Shown in pieces: positions 12,301 to 26,600 of a DNA stretch of 64,000 nt. A program made the translations under genes and the position numbers. The notes under the pieces are model-generated. The model was not told where the DNA came from and ran no database searches. It saw only the letters and a list, made by a program, of their open reading frames with translations. Source of the stretch: Megalonaias nervosa (taxonomy: Eukaryota > Mollusca > Bivalvia > Unionida > Unionidae); the NCBI GenBank assembly GCA_016617855.1, contig JAECUM010003706.1, forward strand, positions 1 to 64,000, given 5' to 3'. Every line of letters starts with the position of its first letter. Within the stretch, counting starts at the first letter, position 1.

Positions 12301-12834
12301 CTTAAAGATCTTTAAAATATTTTTGAAGTACTTGGAAATTTGCCAAAATACTCTCAAATATATGTTGTCAACATCAAGACTCAAGAGGATCTTTTCTAGT
12401 ATGAAATTTGGTGTGGTTCCTAATACTGAATGGGACTAGATTCATACATTTATTCTGGGGCTGTTCATTCAGAATGCTAAAATGTTGTTATATTAGGGTT
12501 CATAATAAAGAGAAAGGTAGGGTTGGTAGCCTGGGGCATTTCATATCCACAACCTTCAAAAGATCATACTGGGTGAGAACATTTTAATACCAAAAACTGC
12601 ATTTTCAGTGATTATCAATGGGTATGCTGACTTGCACATTATTTTGGTTATTTATTATGAAATGTTTACATATTCCTATGCATAGTTTTGATATTTTTAT
12701 TCATACTGATTGTGAATATTGTCATACACACGATCAAAATGTTTACTGAGAACAGAAAGTGAAATTCTTCTATGCAGCCTATAGGCTTTTTAACATATAA
12801 ATACCAAGAACACTTTGAGGCTGCCAGTCTGGGC
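9326..12834. other. AT-rich non-coding stretch, no gene seen
   Basis: The longest frame (10850-11254, plus) is hydrophobic and AT-driven, with no recognisable motif. A short acidic run near 9716-9752 (EDSEYMPSDDE-like) could be a relic of a transposase N-terminus, but nothing downstream supports it. It is probably ILK intron 6. Confidence 0.5.
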
Positions 12835-12905
12835 TGGCCTGTGCGGGCATTGAATCTATGACTGTTAGACTACAAAGCTGATGCTCAACCAACTAAACTT
12901 CTGCA
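12835..12905 (-). repeat. tRNA-like SINE head
   Basis: On the minus strand the stretch reads tttagttggttgagcatca (A-box-like) and, about 30 nt later, agattcaatgcccgc (B-box-like, degenerate). The tRNA-like spacing without a complete, foldable tRNA suggests an old tRNA-derived SINE distinct from the 1-262 family. Confidence 0.5.
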
Positions 12906-13513
12906 GTTCTATAGCCTAATGCACATAGAAATGTTTTCATATGTAAAATATGAGATATGCAAAATAGGAGCATTTCCATATCAATAACCTAAACGTGGTT
13001 AATGTGAACCCAGGAGATATTTTGAAACACAAACTTTGAGGTGGTACATAAAAACTGTAATTCTGTTATATACACAACCATTACATTTTCAAGACCTATC
13101 AAGGGATTTTCATTCATACCATTTAAAGATGCTTATACCAAGCAAGAACATTTTCATGAGCACAAATCTGATGTCGTGTATATGGAATGGAGACACTTTC
13201 ATGCAAATGGTATTTTATATGCTAAATAACATCAATATGCATCCGACCATATCATGATAGATACGAAAAGGGGACATTTTCCTTTAAACAGCCTCGACAT
13301 GGAATATGTAGATAGTAGACATTTTCAAACATGCAACTTTGTACATAAAAAAATGAGGATAGTTTCACACAAGCAAAGTACAAAATGCGTACAGTTTTAA
13401 ATGTGCTCTTCACATGTTATATGCAATACAGGACTTTTCCATACATAATTTTGAAGTGTTATATACAAAACGGGGACATTTACATTTTCATATACACAAT
13501 CCTTAACTGACAA

Positions 13514-13806
13514 TACTATGGAAAAGTGACTTCACAGGACCTTGCAATAGGAAAGTGGATTTACACAGACTTGTAGTAGAAAAGTGAATTCACAGGACCT
13601 TGCTATGGAAAAGTGAATTCACAGGACCTTGCTATGGAAAAGTGAATTCACAGGACCTTGCTATGGAAAAGTGAATTCACAGGACCTTGCTATGGAAAAG
13701 AGAATTCACAGGACCTTGCTATGGAAAAGTGAATTCACAGGACCTTGCTATGGAAAAGAGAATTCACAGGACCTTGCTATGGAAAAGAGAATTCATAGGA
13801 CCTTGT
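13514..13806. repeat. 29-bp minisatellite containing GAATTC
   Basis: About ten head-to-tail units of cacaggaccttgctatgg-aaaagtgaatt are present. The inner units are almost identical. The first two and the last are diverged, the usual pattern of an array growing from its centre. Most units contain an EcoRI-type palindrome, gaattc. Confidence 0.93.
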
Positions 13807-14117
13807 GATAGTTCAGGAGCATACATACAATAGCATAACTAAAATTGGAAGAGATGCAGAACTCAAAACCAAACAGCTTAAGTTGATCTGCTACCAATGC
13901 TAAAAGTGGCAGAGCTAGAGATATCAATTTGAATCAATCCAGACCAAGACCAGTCAAGGGAGGCATTGATCTTGTTAATATGGATGGTAGAATTAATTCA
14001 TGCTTGTTGAAAGTACTTTCACCATTATGTTATAAATCTTTGTCTGGTTTGCAAGTGAAGGATAATATCAAGTTTATCTAGAACAGATTTGACTCTGTCA
14101 GGGGCCAATTAAAAAGA

Positions 14118-14372
14118 CTTGTCTTTCCTTCCAAAGCCTCGGATGTGGAAGGTCATGGGTTTGAACCCATACCAAGTCATACCAAAGACTTACAAAAATG
14201 GTACCAGCAGCTGCCTCACTTGGCGCTCAGCATTAAGAGGTTTGTGTTAGGTCTGGTCGGCCTGGTGGCAGGATAATGTGACTGGGTCGGACATGATGCT
14301 ACATGTCTGCGGCATGATCCCCAGAGCTAGACATCACTATAAACTGCCACAATGAAGCCAATGCAGTGATGT
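14118..14372 (+). repeat. tRNA-derived SINE, copy 2
   Basis: This plus-strand copy has a decayed head (tgggtttgaaccca as B box at about 14156-14170). The shared body follows: gcctcacttggcgctcagca, taatgtgactgggtcggaca, gacatcactataaactgcca. It is the same family as 1-262 and 52915-53175. Confidence 0.72.
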
Positions 14373-14547
14373 AAAAAATTGTTAAAGCTACGTTAAAAAT
14401 CCAAATCACATACACACATGTACAATGACTTAGGAAAACTACAAAATTAAGCAGTTGCAAATAACAACAGCTATTTGATCCCATGTCCTTAGTAATGGCG
14501 TGCTACAAGAACATCACATGATACTTCTTTTGTCATTTTAAACTTAC

Positions 14548-14633
14548 ATCTCCTGAGTGTGTAGTGGCAATGTGAGCACTTAGACTCAATTGGGAAAGGT
14601 CTATACCAGTATGCCTGGACAAAAGAGCATCCC
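14548..14633 (-). CDS. ILK: ILK coding exon 6 (entry to pseudokinase domain)
   Basis: The exon joins exon 5 in phase and encodes [20 protein letters not shown] and a terminal THSGD. This is the conserved segment just before the ILK pseudokinase lobe. The acceptor is ttttttctgcag and the donor GTAAGT. Confidence 0.9.
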
Positions 14634-17600
14634 CTGCAGAAAAAATAATAATTTATTTATTTCGGTGATATACAGTATAGAAGATCTTACATGAGTGCCC
14701 ATTTAAAATGAAATTTATTTATGTATTATTATACAGTAGTGTTTTAGGACACCTGAGCAGAATTTGAAACAAGCTGAATATTCTATTATTTGTAAGCCAT
14801 GGTGGGGAAAAAAAATCACATTTATTAGATGAGTATCATAAATTTCATTAGAAATAAGCACAAAAGTAAGATTTACAGCATGCCAAAATACTGATTCTTT
14901 TTTTTTTTACCAAACCATAGAATAATAGTGAAATATATTCAAATGCTTTGGTCATTACACCTTTCATTTGCATGAATTCTGATATTGTTTCTGACCTTGT
15001 GAAGTATTATTACAAGTGTTTCATATGTTAAAATTATGACTCGGATAAATTAACATAATTAACAGAATGTAATAAAAGCATTTCTTACTTGGAAAGTCAA
15101 TGTGTGCTGAAAACATGCAAGTAATACTGCTTTAAGTTTTGCAAAAGAACCATTCATTAGAATGTATGCATGTGTGTAGGATTATGCAAAATAACTCTTA
15201 AAATGAAAGAAAAAAGAATCAAGCATAATTTAGAAAACAAGAGTTCCTCAAAGGGACTGTTACTCTTTTAGAATTTATTTATAGCAGTACAAGATAAGAC
15301 CATTTCATCTTTTTAACTGCTGACTGATCTCTGACATTCTGGAGTGAAAAGAATTTTCAAGCTGGCCAACACTGTGTCCATACTGGATGTAACATCAGTA
15401 CTGTTTTCATTAAGGACCAGCTAGACATCAAAAGAAGTCTTCTGGTGAAAACCCCATGTCAATATGACCATACAAGGAGTAGTGACACGATTTTCAAGAC
15501 GGCCATCATGGTGGTCATATTGGATATAAGATCAGCACTATTTTCATCATGAACCAACTAGATATAATATCAGATCTTTTCATAAAAACCACATGTCAAT
15601 ATGACCATACATTCAGGAGTAGCGATAACAAGATTTTCCAGATGGCTGCCATAGTGGTCATACTGGATATCAGATTGGCGTCATTTCATTTAGGATCAAC
15701 TTGACACCATAAGTCTTCTGGAGAGAACTGCATGTCAATACAACTTTCCATTCTGGAGCAGTAGTGATAAAAAGATTTTCAAGAAAGCTGCCATGGTGGT
15801 CATATTGGATGTCCAATTACCACCATATTCAGTAATAACCAACTAGACATCATTTAAATTCTTCAGCGAAATTCCATCCATCCAGGAGGAGTAGCCATAA
15901 AAAGATCTTCCATATGGCTCTTGTGGCAGTAATACTGGAGGTCACAGCAGCACAACATTCACTTACGACCAACTAGACGTGAAAAGAAGACTTCTGGTGA
16001 AAACCTCATTATAATGACTTCATTTAGAAGGAATACTGATAGCAAAATTTTCAAGATGGCCAGAGAGATGGCCATACTGATGTCCAAGTAACACCATTTT
16101 CATTTACGACCAGCTAGTCCTAGGGATGAACGTGCATGTCAATTCTGTAGTGCTAATGGATGGACAAGACAATGGACAACAGATAAAAGACCATTCCAAG
16201 GGCTCTTCTAGTCTATGACCAATACAGCTATCACTGGAGCATGACAAGTTAAACATTACATCTTTGTCCATTATATCTTTGTCCAAGGTCACAAATGTGT
16301 CAAATTTCAGGGAAATTCACAAAAGTTGTGGGACTAGCTGCACACAATGAAATTATCAAATATATATATATTAAACACCACATGATGCATAGTTCAAAGG
16401 GACTGAGGCTCTACTGTCCAAATAGAATATCCAGGAATTCAAGATAAGACCATTTCTTTTTAACTTCAAGCCATCTCTGATATACTTGAAATTTTCAGAT
16501 TAACCACTGTGCCAGATATATTGTATATAAGCAGCACTGTCAACTACTGGTGGACACCATTGGACGACTTTTGGTGAAAATCCCATTTTGATATAGCCAT
16601 CAACCATCTCAATCCGTTTCCGAACTAAAGAAGTACAGTAGCATCAACAAGATTTTCAAAATGGCTGCCAGAGTGGTCATACTGGATGTCAAATCAGTAC
16701 TATATTTATATAGCACCAACAAGACACCATAATAAGTCATCTAGTGAAAACCAAATACAGTGAACTCCCATTACAGCATACTTCATTATTGCACTGCCAC
16801 TAATTTGGATATAACACGACTGTGGCATGGCTCCTTTAAAGTTTTATATTTGTTCAAAGTACAAAAGCTAATGTGTGAAAAAGTTAATTATCCATTTGGA
16901 GAAGAGATTGTGTATGAATTCAGATATAAATGATCACAGTGTGGTTCCCAAGATTTTATAATTTCACCAATTTCTTGAAAAAGTACATATTTTGTGCCAA
17001 AATACACAAGTTCTATTTAATAATTTGGCAAGATATGATGCATTCTTCGAGAAAAAAATGTCTTCTGATTGCATTTATCTTGATATGTATAAAGATATTC
17101 AAAGTTTCAATTAATTTCAGTAATTGTTAATCATCAAAGTTGATCTCACTAAAAAGGTTGTTCAAATTATGAGGCAATGATTTATACCCACCCACCCCAA
17201 ACCAAAACAAAATGAGAAAGTTGCCATCATGTGCATGTGGCCTTGTGGTGTCAACAATAGTCACTTACTCAGTTGACCAGTGAATACTATTCTGCATTCC
17301 TTAAAAAATTACCATATTTACCGTATATGTTGGGACACCATAAATTAATTTTGAAAGTAATTTTTTGTACACAGTATGTTCTGGGATGCATCGTTTTTTT
17401 GAGTCATAAGTTGATGGACACCTTTTAAATCATTCAAAAATTGCATGTTGGAAAATGCACTCCAACTGAAATTTCATTTCAAAAAATATAAAACTGAGTA
17501 CTTGAGATAAAACTCTTTAATCCACTGCAGCAGCATCTTATCAACACAAATCTTCTCCCGCACATGTACAATCTATTCTTTTGGTGCATGAATATTTTTT

Positions 17601-20600
17601 TTAGCTTTCTCATACCGTGAAAAATTACTGTTAGAGGCAAAACATCACCTGAAGCAGAAACTGCAAAGGACCAAAGTGAGATTTTTCAAACCTGCACCAG
17701 TTGAGCTCATTTTCACACTTTTGACCTCAATCTTATCGTCAGTCTGTCCAGGAATGAGATCAAAGTACACTAGAATTTCATCAATGTTAATGATCATATT
17801 GTCGGCAAAATCATCTGCTTCTCTTCTGGCCTTCACGAATTCATTAAATGATTTTATTTTCTCTAAATCTTCTCGGCGACACTGGGTCATCGATGTCTGT
17901 GCATGAAGTGATATTGTGTCACTTTCAAAACTGTTCCCTTGTTTTAATATATTTTCAAAATTCCAGTGAATACCGGTGATAAGGAACCAAAGTTAGCTTC
18001 CATATCTCTTCCTTCTTTGTATATTAAAATTGTTTTAAAAAAAAATAATTTGTACACTTAAAAGAATCCCAAGTCAGCTTCCGAGGTCGGCTTGCTTTGC
18101 AATAAAATAACCTTTGTATTGATATCCTTTAAAAAAGAAAAACCTGCTTCAAAGTGTCCAAAGTCGGCTTCCAAGGTCAGCTTGCTTTGTCTGTCAGTAA
18201 GTTCAAAGAATGAGTTTACTGCTCGCTGCCAGTTGTGTTTATTCACCACCAGGGCTTCTATGTGCTTGGTATCTGTAGTTATAATTAATACAAATGGGCA
18301 ATGATATCTGCAGGTAGATAGTATACACAGCAATAACTTGCTTTAATGATACTTTTGTAACCTGTGCCAACAGAAAGATTGTCACTTGCATGCAAGTGAA
18401 TGTATTTTCAAATAATGATTTTTATTTTCAAGATACTGTCATATAGTTGACCTGGATATAATTCAATCTTGGTTAGTTTGCACCTAACACCATGTCATGT
18501 GTGAATGGCAGTTGTCTTCAAGATGTCGGATGATTATTTCCCTCTCTTTTGCGAAATCATCTGCCTCTCTTCTGGCCTTCACTAATTCATCAAATGATTT
18601 TATTTTCTCCAAATCTTCTGGGTGATGCTGGGTCATTGATGTCCATGCACAAAGCACTATTGTGTCACTTTCATACTTGTTCCATTATATCAATTTATTT
18701 TCAAAATTCCAGTCAATACCTGTGAAATGGAGCCAATGTTACCTTTTGTAAATTCAAAAACTAAAAAAATGGCACTCTTTAAAAGAATCCCAAGTTGGCT
18801 TCCAAGGAGGGCTTGCATTGTAATAAAATAACCTTTGTATTGATATCCTTTAAAAAAAAGGTTGGCTACCAAGGTCGGCTTGCTTTGTAATAAAATTAAC
18901 CTTTATCTTTGACGTCCTGTTGTTAAGTTCAAAGGATGAGTTTACTACTTGCTGCCAGTTCTGTTTATGCACCACCTGGGCTTCTATGTGCTTGGCATCT
19001 CAAGTTATAATTACAGTGTGACCCCGCTATAACACGGTAGTTGGGAGCTATAGAACCCGACTGGGTTATAGACAGAACCATGTTATAAGCAACCAGGTCA
19101 GTTAGCAGAAGAAAACGATGCATGTACCCAAAGAAATGTGCGGGGAATTGGGGGGTGGGTGGGTAATAAATGCGGGTGCAAAAATACGTGCTTCATTGGC
19201 ACAGATATCATCTTAAATCGATGCATATTAAATGAGAAATACACCTGTAGTGAAAACAGAAGGCATATATAATAATTTACTTTATTCAGAGAACCACGCA
19301 TTGGTACATATACGTGTATACTTTTTTTTATATACATGTCTAATGCATAGCAATGAATAAAGTATCAACACCGTGTACTCACCTGCGAATCTCGTCACAT
19401 ACATTGAATCCACAATACAACTAATTCCATCGAAAATATGCACACACACGCATTTAAAATATTCAATCATTTTGTCACAGGTCATATAGGTCTGAATTCA
19501 GTGGAAAAAAAATAGCAGAATCATGTAATGAATGATGAAGCACATTTACTTTTCAGTACGTCCCAAGTCAGTAAAAGTCAGTTTGTGTTTTAAGCTGCCT
19601 TTGGTAGTGTTCATAGGCATAAACTTATTTCCTGCAAAAAGGAAACTTTCACGGCACAGTAAATGTGTTCTAGTCATGCTGGAAAATAAAACAATCCATC
19701 AGATTCCATTGCTTTTATTTAAGTTTGGTACTGACTTCCTTTGAAGAAAGGTTCTTTGTTTTTATTGATGATTGTAGTCGACTTTCTTTGATGAAGTACA
19801 TGCGTTATTGAAGTGACTGCTAAAGAACAGCTCTGGAGAACCAAACAATGCCTGTTTCTTATTGTGGCGGCAACATGAAATAACTGTACTGCATGATTGA
19901 AACTGATTTTTTTCCATTTGCTTAGTATGCTTTCATAACAATCGGTGCTTCAAATGTAATGTTTTCTTTGAAATCTCAACAAACTATTTGATCTGGGTAC
20001 ATTTTTATAAAAGGAATTGGCCGTCGTCGGGTCTAGTGTAGTTACTGTTCCTCCCTGTCTACTGAATAGACTAACAAGTATGATCTTGCTTTGTTTTTGT
20101 TTTTTTTTAACATTTGTTGAAGTGGATGCTGCCTTCCATGCATTCGTCAGAAATTTAAAAAGGGTCAACAGATGATACAGATGCAGGTGTTCTGGTCTGA
20201 TGACTGGGATTACTACAGAAAATGTGAGTGTTCTGAAGGATTTAATTCTGACTGAAAAGAAAAGGAATTTTACTTTCCATCCACATACAAATGCTAGTCT
20301 TGGTAAATATATTAAGTACTAGCAAGTGGCCGAAAAACCGAGGAAAGATAGATTATGAGATAATGTCTCGTCCTGTTGATCTTCGCTACCAGATATGTCA
20401 ACCCCGCCCCCCAATATCTCACAACATACAGACTCATGCTAGATGTTAACATAAGCGGATTATGATATAATAATACACTGTTAAGATGGTTTGTCAATAT
20501 GGACAAAGAATTTGTTTATGTAACAATAGAAATGCCAGTGTATTTTATATCAAGTTTGCGGTTTCCTTTCATGGGGCCTCTGAATTTCTCCACTCCAAAC

Positions 20601-23600
20601 CAACGGTTGTATATACAAGTTTAAATAGCCAACAATGTCGCCAATAAAAAAAAAATCACCAGATGGTATATTTTGCCACCAGTAAGGAAACAAAGTTGCA
20701 ATTTACGACATCGGTGAAGCCCTGCGCAATCCCTGAATAAACTTTACACGTTATTTTTCGTACTTTTAAGAAGAAAAAACTATTTTTTTCATGTACGAGA
20801 AAACCACATAAAATTTCAGGAGCCACGTCACGATCGTCTTGTATTATTCATATGCGATCTCTTCCCCAAAAATGATAAACTTTTTATGGTTTTTTTGTGC
20901 TTTACAAAATATTTTTTTTTTGGTGTACAAGAAAAATACATGTATATGAAATTTCGGGAGCCACATCACAACCATGTTAAATCTGAATTCATGTTATAAT
21001 GGAGCGTGCTATAGAGGGGTCACACTGTACTTCCTGATTTCATATTTAGATTCTTATTTATTAAATTTACCTTAACCCTTATAGGGCTATATGGTTTTGG
21101 AGCACAAGATCCCACAGTGCTAAAACGTTTGAGAAAAGAAATGAAAATTTCAATCTACTTTTAAATTATCTGTATTTTAATTTGGCTTGTTAGTCTGACA
21201 ATTCTATATTAAATTTCCAAATACTACTGAAATTGGAGGGGTGGTGGTGACCAGCAAGCTATTTTTATCCATCCAGCATGTACATCAGACTCATATTTAA
21301 CACCATTTTGGGGTTTAAAAATCACTCATTGATATCTCCAGTAACACTTTCCCAGCTCCAATAATCTTATATACTTTATAACGTTAAAAATAATTTGCCT
21401 TCATCACTATCACCAGCTAGTATTGGCCAAATGAAATCATCATATACTCAGGAAATTTGGTTTTTCCAGCTAGCCTGCACTATAAACATTGATTTGTAAA
21501 ACTTCTTCAATGCAAGGTTCAAACTATGACAGAATGCTTGCTCCAGGGCCCAATGTGCAGATCAAATTCAGATTAACAACCATTTATATCAAGACGAAGA
21601 ACCCATGTGTAAACAGTTATGAAAAAAGACATCATGGCAAGTGCTACGATACTGCTGCCAGCATGACTTATATTGTGACAAACACTTTATGGGGGAATGG
21701 CTGAATAAATATTGTATACTGTGCAGAGGATATTTTCATATGCACAACTATTTGCTGGAGTTCTTGTACATCAATCGTCTCCACATGCACAAATTCATGT
21801 AAATTTTTTGCAATTCACACGATCGTGTAGCATGAGAGCACATCTTTTCTGTTACACATTATAAATCAATAACAGTCTGCATGATGAATGTGAAAACATT
21901 CACAAATTCAATTAAAAGGGATAAAATGAAATGGTAATTAAATATATACAGTGGAACCTCATTAATCTTGTCACCTTTGTCCCCAGTGACTTTGTCCGTA
22001 TTAACAAGTTTTCCAGATAACTGAATCATGCAAATTTTTAATTTGCTAGCTGTACATGTACTGTATATTCAATAATGGTATAAAAAAATTAATGAATATA
22101 TGTATTGACTTGTGTGTTTGTTTCACTTTATTATTACATGCACTTGTACTTAAACATAAATATAGGTTTAAACAATTAACACATCAATCAGAACGCACTA
22201 TGTACACGTATGGTGAGTGCAGGTTAGTTCTGCTGAGTCAGCAGGTATGGACCACCACTTGTCCTTGTTTTTACATGATATCTGCAGTTGTCAACTTGAC
22301 AATATTTACGGATGAGTCAGACATAATATGGATCTCTTGAATGGTAGCTTTTGGGTGATCTTTGTGCTGGCAAACCTTTGTTATGCTAGGGGCTGGTATC
22401 TCTTCATCTATGCTTGCTTGATGATGTCATCCAAATAGTGTAAAAAGTTCAAAGAATACACACTGATACCTCACAGTTAAGTGTGCAGTCATTTTAACAA
22501 CTGTTATAGTTGCTAATGAGACAATAACTGACATCACTTTTTATTCTGAAATGAAGCCCAATACTGTCGAAAGATTAAGTTAATCAACTTTATCTGTACA
22601 GCCATCAGCAAACTGACTGTTACATACAAGTGGTGAAAAACAAAAAGACTTTATGACACACTAAATTTATTAACCATATGTTATGTCAGAAGCGTGGAGG
22701 AATTGATTTCAGTGTGTTTATTAATTATTAAAACCCCCAATGGCGAGTAGCAAAAAAAGACATTGTTTACACAATCCCTGGTTGCAAAATGGTCATGCTA
22801 GCTCAGTTTTTCCACACACACATGATCACATGATCAATTTTTAACATTAACATGCCCCTAGAATTTGGCCAATCAGAGAATGATTAATTGACACACCTCC
22901 AAATTTTCATTGGTGAATCCACCCAACTTATTTTCATATATGAGTCTTTGAATTTTCCTCTTCTGGAGAGATTATTTCCAGATTATCAAGGTAAGTTTTA
23001 TAAGAATTTTACACTTTCATCCCCAATTTTGATTTCCAGATCAGGAACACGGATTTCTGGATTACTGGAGCAAATTAATTTTACAAATTCCATTCCTGTT
23101 AAACTATGTCAGGATACCAAGATTTCTAGATAAATGGAGTCTGGAGCTCTTCTGCACTGAAAATTTTATAAATGTATCCTAAACATATCAGAATATAGAG
23201 ATAATATGTCTGAATAAGTGAACTTATTAAAAAAAATGACTGTCCTGCGGTACTATGTAGCTGTAAAATATGGCATTATCGACTGTATGCATGTTCTCAA
23301 ATAAAGCGGGAACAAATTCACAAAAATATCTGAAATTTCACCCAATTCACAAAAATGTAGCATACTCTGCCTAGTAGGATTGTTTGACTTACTGTACCAC
23401 CAAAAAAGTCCTGTTGGATGGCTAACAGAAGAAATAGAAATATATGGATTATCTGAGTCCTGTTGACAGTTTGCAACGAAAGTTACAACTGATGATATTC
23501 AATATATGGACTGTCACCCAGCAGGGTACTGGGAGATATTCTGTAAGAGTTACTTCCCATTGTCTGTACAAAGTGCAGACAGAGAGACTTTTCAAGTTGA

Positions 23601-26600
23601 TAAGACAGCTGGATTCTGGAGGTAACAAGTAAATCCTAACGCTAATGTGATTGTGTATTTAATGAAGAAATGTATGCCAATGAAAATACAGGTATTAACA
23701 GTATTTGGAACTCCTTGGTATTTTTTATTATTTCAATACAAAATGTGCAACAGATGTTTGGCAACCGCATCATCCTCAGCCAATCTCATAAAAGCAAAAC
23801 CTCAAATGTGTGGCAGGGAAAGCCATTTCAAATTTCGTTCACAAAAATGAACCAGTCACATGAATGAAATATGTTGCAAAATACTCGTCACTGTGTATAT
23901 AGAAACTAAAGTACAGTATTGTTTAATTCAAAAATTAAAATTCAAAAGCTGCTTTTTGGTACCAATATTTTTTTTAACTGGGATATGTTTAATTTACCTG
24001 CTATTTGGCACATTTACATTCTGGAAACAGATCATAGACTGCATACTTTTTTTGTTGTGCAAAGAATTTTGTGTTCATTTGCAGAGGTATTTTCTGGCTC
24101 AACAAAAGCGACAGAGGTCGCTCCAACTGAGATATTATTATATAATTATTTGCACAACATGGATTTCAAAGAATGCAGTGTTTGACTATGACTTGTTCTA
24201 GTAAATGGCTTGAAAAAAATTAAAATAGAATCTGAACACTGCTGCTTTAAAAGTAATATCATACTTGCTCGCTCACATGTCAGTGTCAACTACAAACAAC
24301 ATAAAACTATATCTGCCATATGATCATGCAGCAACAGATCAGGGTTTATGCTGCTGGTATTACTGTTTACTTCTAATAAACTGCATAGACCCAGAAGGCC
24401 AGTACTTTATGTGAAGCAGTGTTTCCCTTTACCCTCATTTGTGCCGAGACCCTCACATTTTTAATTTGACCCTCTCTTTTGACACAAGGGTAGGTTTTTA
24501 ATTCAACCCAACCCCAGTTCAGACACATGAGGATTTTCGACTCCCAATCTTGCTCTCCTAGCGGATAAGATGGTGAAGTCAGATGTGGGTCTGTGAAGTT
24601 TGCAGTTATAATGATATATATGGTACCTGTTTTACCATCTGCAACATGCAGGCAATAACAGTAAAATTTGGGGTTTGCACAGCAAAATGCAAAACAAAGA
24701 CGTTACTTTAAATGCAATTTAAATCAATCAGATATTGCCACTACTGGATTTTTAGCTATGTATTCTTTCAATGAAAAATTTAAAAGGTAACTTACTACTT
24801 CTAGTCTTGTATCCTAAGAAGCTTCTGTCTTTAAAAGGAATCTTCTGCATATCCTGTCCCAAGGCCATAGCTCGATCTGCAAAATTTTGGGAAAGACAAT
24901 CATCCATAGCTGCCAACCCCCAAGTACAAAAATACTGATTACTTATGACAAAAATACTGATTTTCAGGACCAAATACTGATTTTTAAAATTTTAATGCAT
25001 ATGTAACTACTTATAACATATACAACCATCAGTAAGGTAGGACAGTGACTTACATAATTATTTAATGTCAAAGATGCATGTGTTGCACACTTGCACCTTC
25101 TGGACGGGCACCCTGTTCCATTTGGATGCCCATTCAGAAGGTGCAAGAGTGCAACACACTAAGACACAGGCTGTTTATAGGAGCCTTTTCCACACCTTGT
25201 TTATTTATTTCAATTATTATCGATTCCAATGTACCAACTGTCATTGATAATCTCAATTCTGTGTGATTTTCTTACTTAACTGTTTTCATTCTAGCATACG
25301 AGTAATCCTTTGCGATTTTACCGTCTGGAAAACGCGTGCAAAATAAATCGCCAGCAACACTTGTAACTGAAAGAGGAAGGTTCATTTCTAAAAGAAATTT
25401 AATAACCCGAATTTCGATCGAATTACATCAAGGTTCTCTCTGGTATTTATATACATCCAAGTTCAGGCTGAGTTGTGTATGATGAAGCAGCAAGCTGATG
25501 TTTATTAGTTTTTTCGTGCTCTTGTATTTCATGTGCACCTCCATGCCCAATAGCGAAATCACATTACACAATTTCCAAAACGTAAAGTCTTCTCCTTTAC
25601 CAGATGATTTCACAAATCTAAACAAGACGGCATATTTGTCCTTTTAGTTCTGTTTTCTTGTCTTTTCTGGTGAAAATTCTGAATATTCTGCTTTCCTATT
25701 CAACATGATTAGAAGTTGAATATTACGAACATGAGACACAGTGGTTGCGGTGACCGTTTGCGAAATCCAACATGGCGGATAAAGACAAGCATGGAAGCCT
25801 CGATTTCGAATGAACCAATCATATTGTAGAACTGTATTCCTATATACATGCGATACATTTCTATCAGAATGGAACCGAGTGCACGTTCTAAGGTGAAAAT
25901 TGCAAGGAAATTTTTTATTATTTTTTTTAAATTAAAAAACGTATTTCTTGCAAAAAAAACATACACCTGTATTCAGGTCCAAAATACGGGACAAATACAG
26001 AAAAAACGGGACAGTTGGCAGCTACGATCATCTTTAGGTAGCTGAATGAGCAGTCTGAACACTAAATATACTCCAACCTCTCCCATACCTACCTCATGAT
26101 GCAGATGAGTGCCTAGTGAAGAAACGAAAAACACCCTTGTTAAAATGGTGCAATGACTGGTCAACATGGATATCTTCTGATGATGTCACATCACATGTAC
26201 CAAGTTGCACAACAATCCACTAACAAGAGTCCCTTGATGGGATTGATGCCCTACATGTGAAAGAATTTCCAGGATATCAAGATAAGACAATTTCTTTCTT
26301 TTAACTGCTGAGTGTTGAAACCATCTCTAATATTCTTCAATGATCACAAAATTTTCAAATTAGCTGCTGCAGTGGACATATTGGATGTCAGATTGGCACC
26401 AGTTTCAATTAGAACAAAGAAGACATCATTAGAAGTCTTTTAGTCAAATCCCTACATCTACATGATTTGAACACATTAAGACCTTCATGCCAGGTTGCCT
26501 TCTGTCAAATTTGGTACAATTCTGTGATTGGATTTAGAAACAAAGTTTAAAGGTTTTTGTATTTTTGGAAGTGGAGATCAGCATCCAATGTTAAACACCC

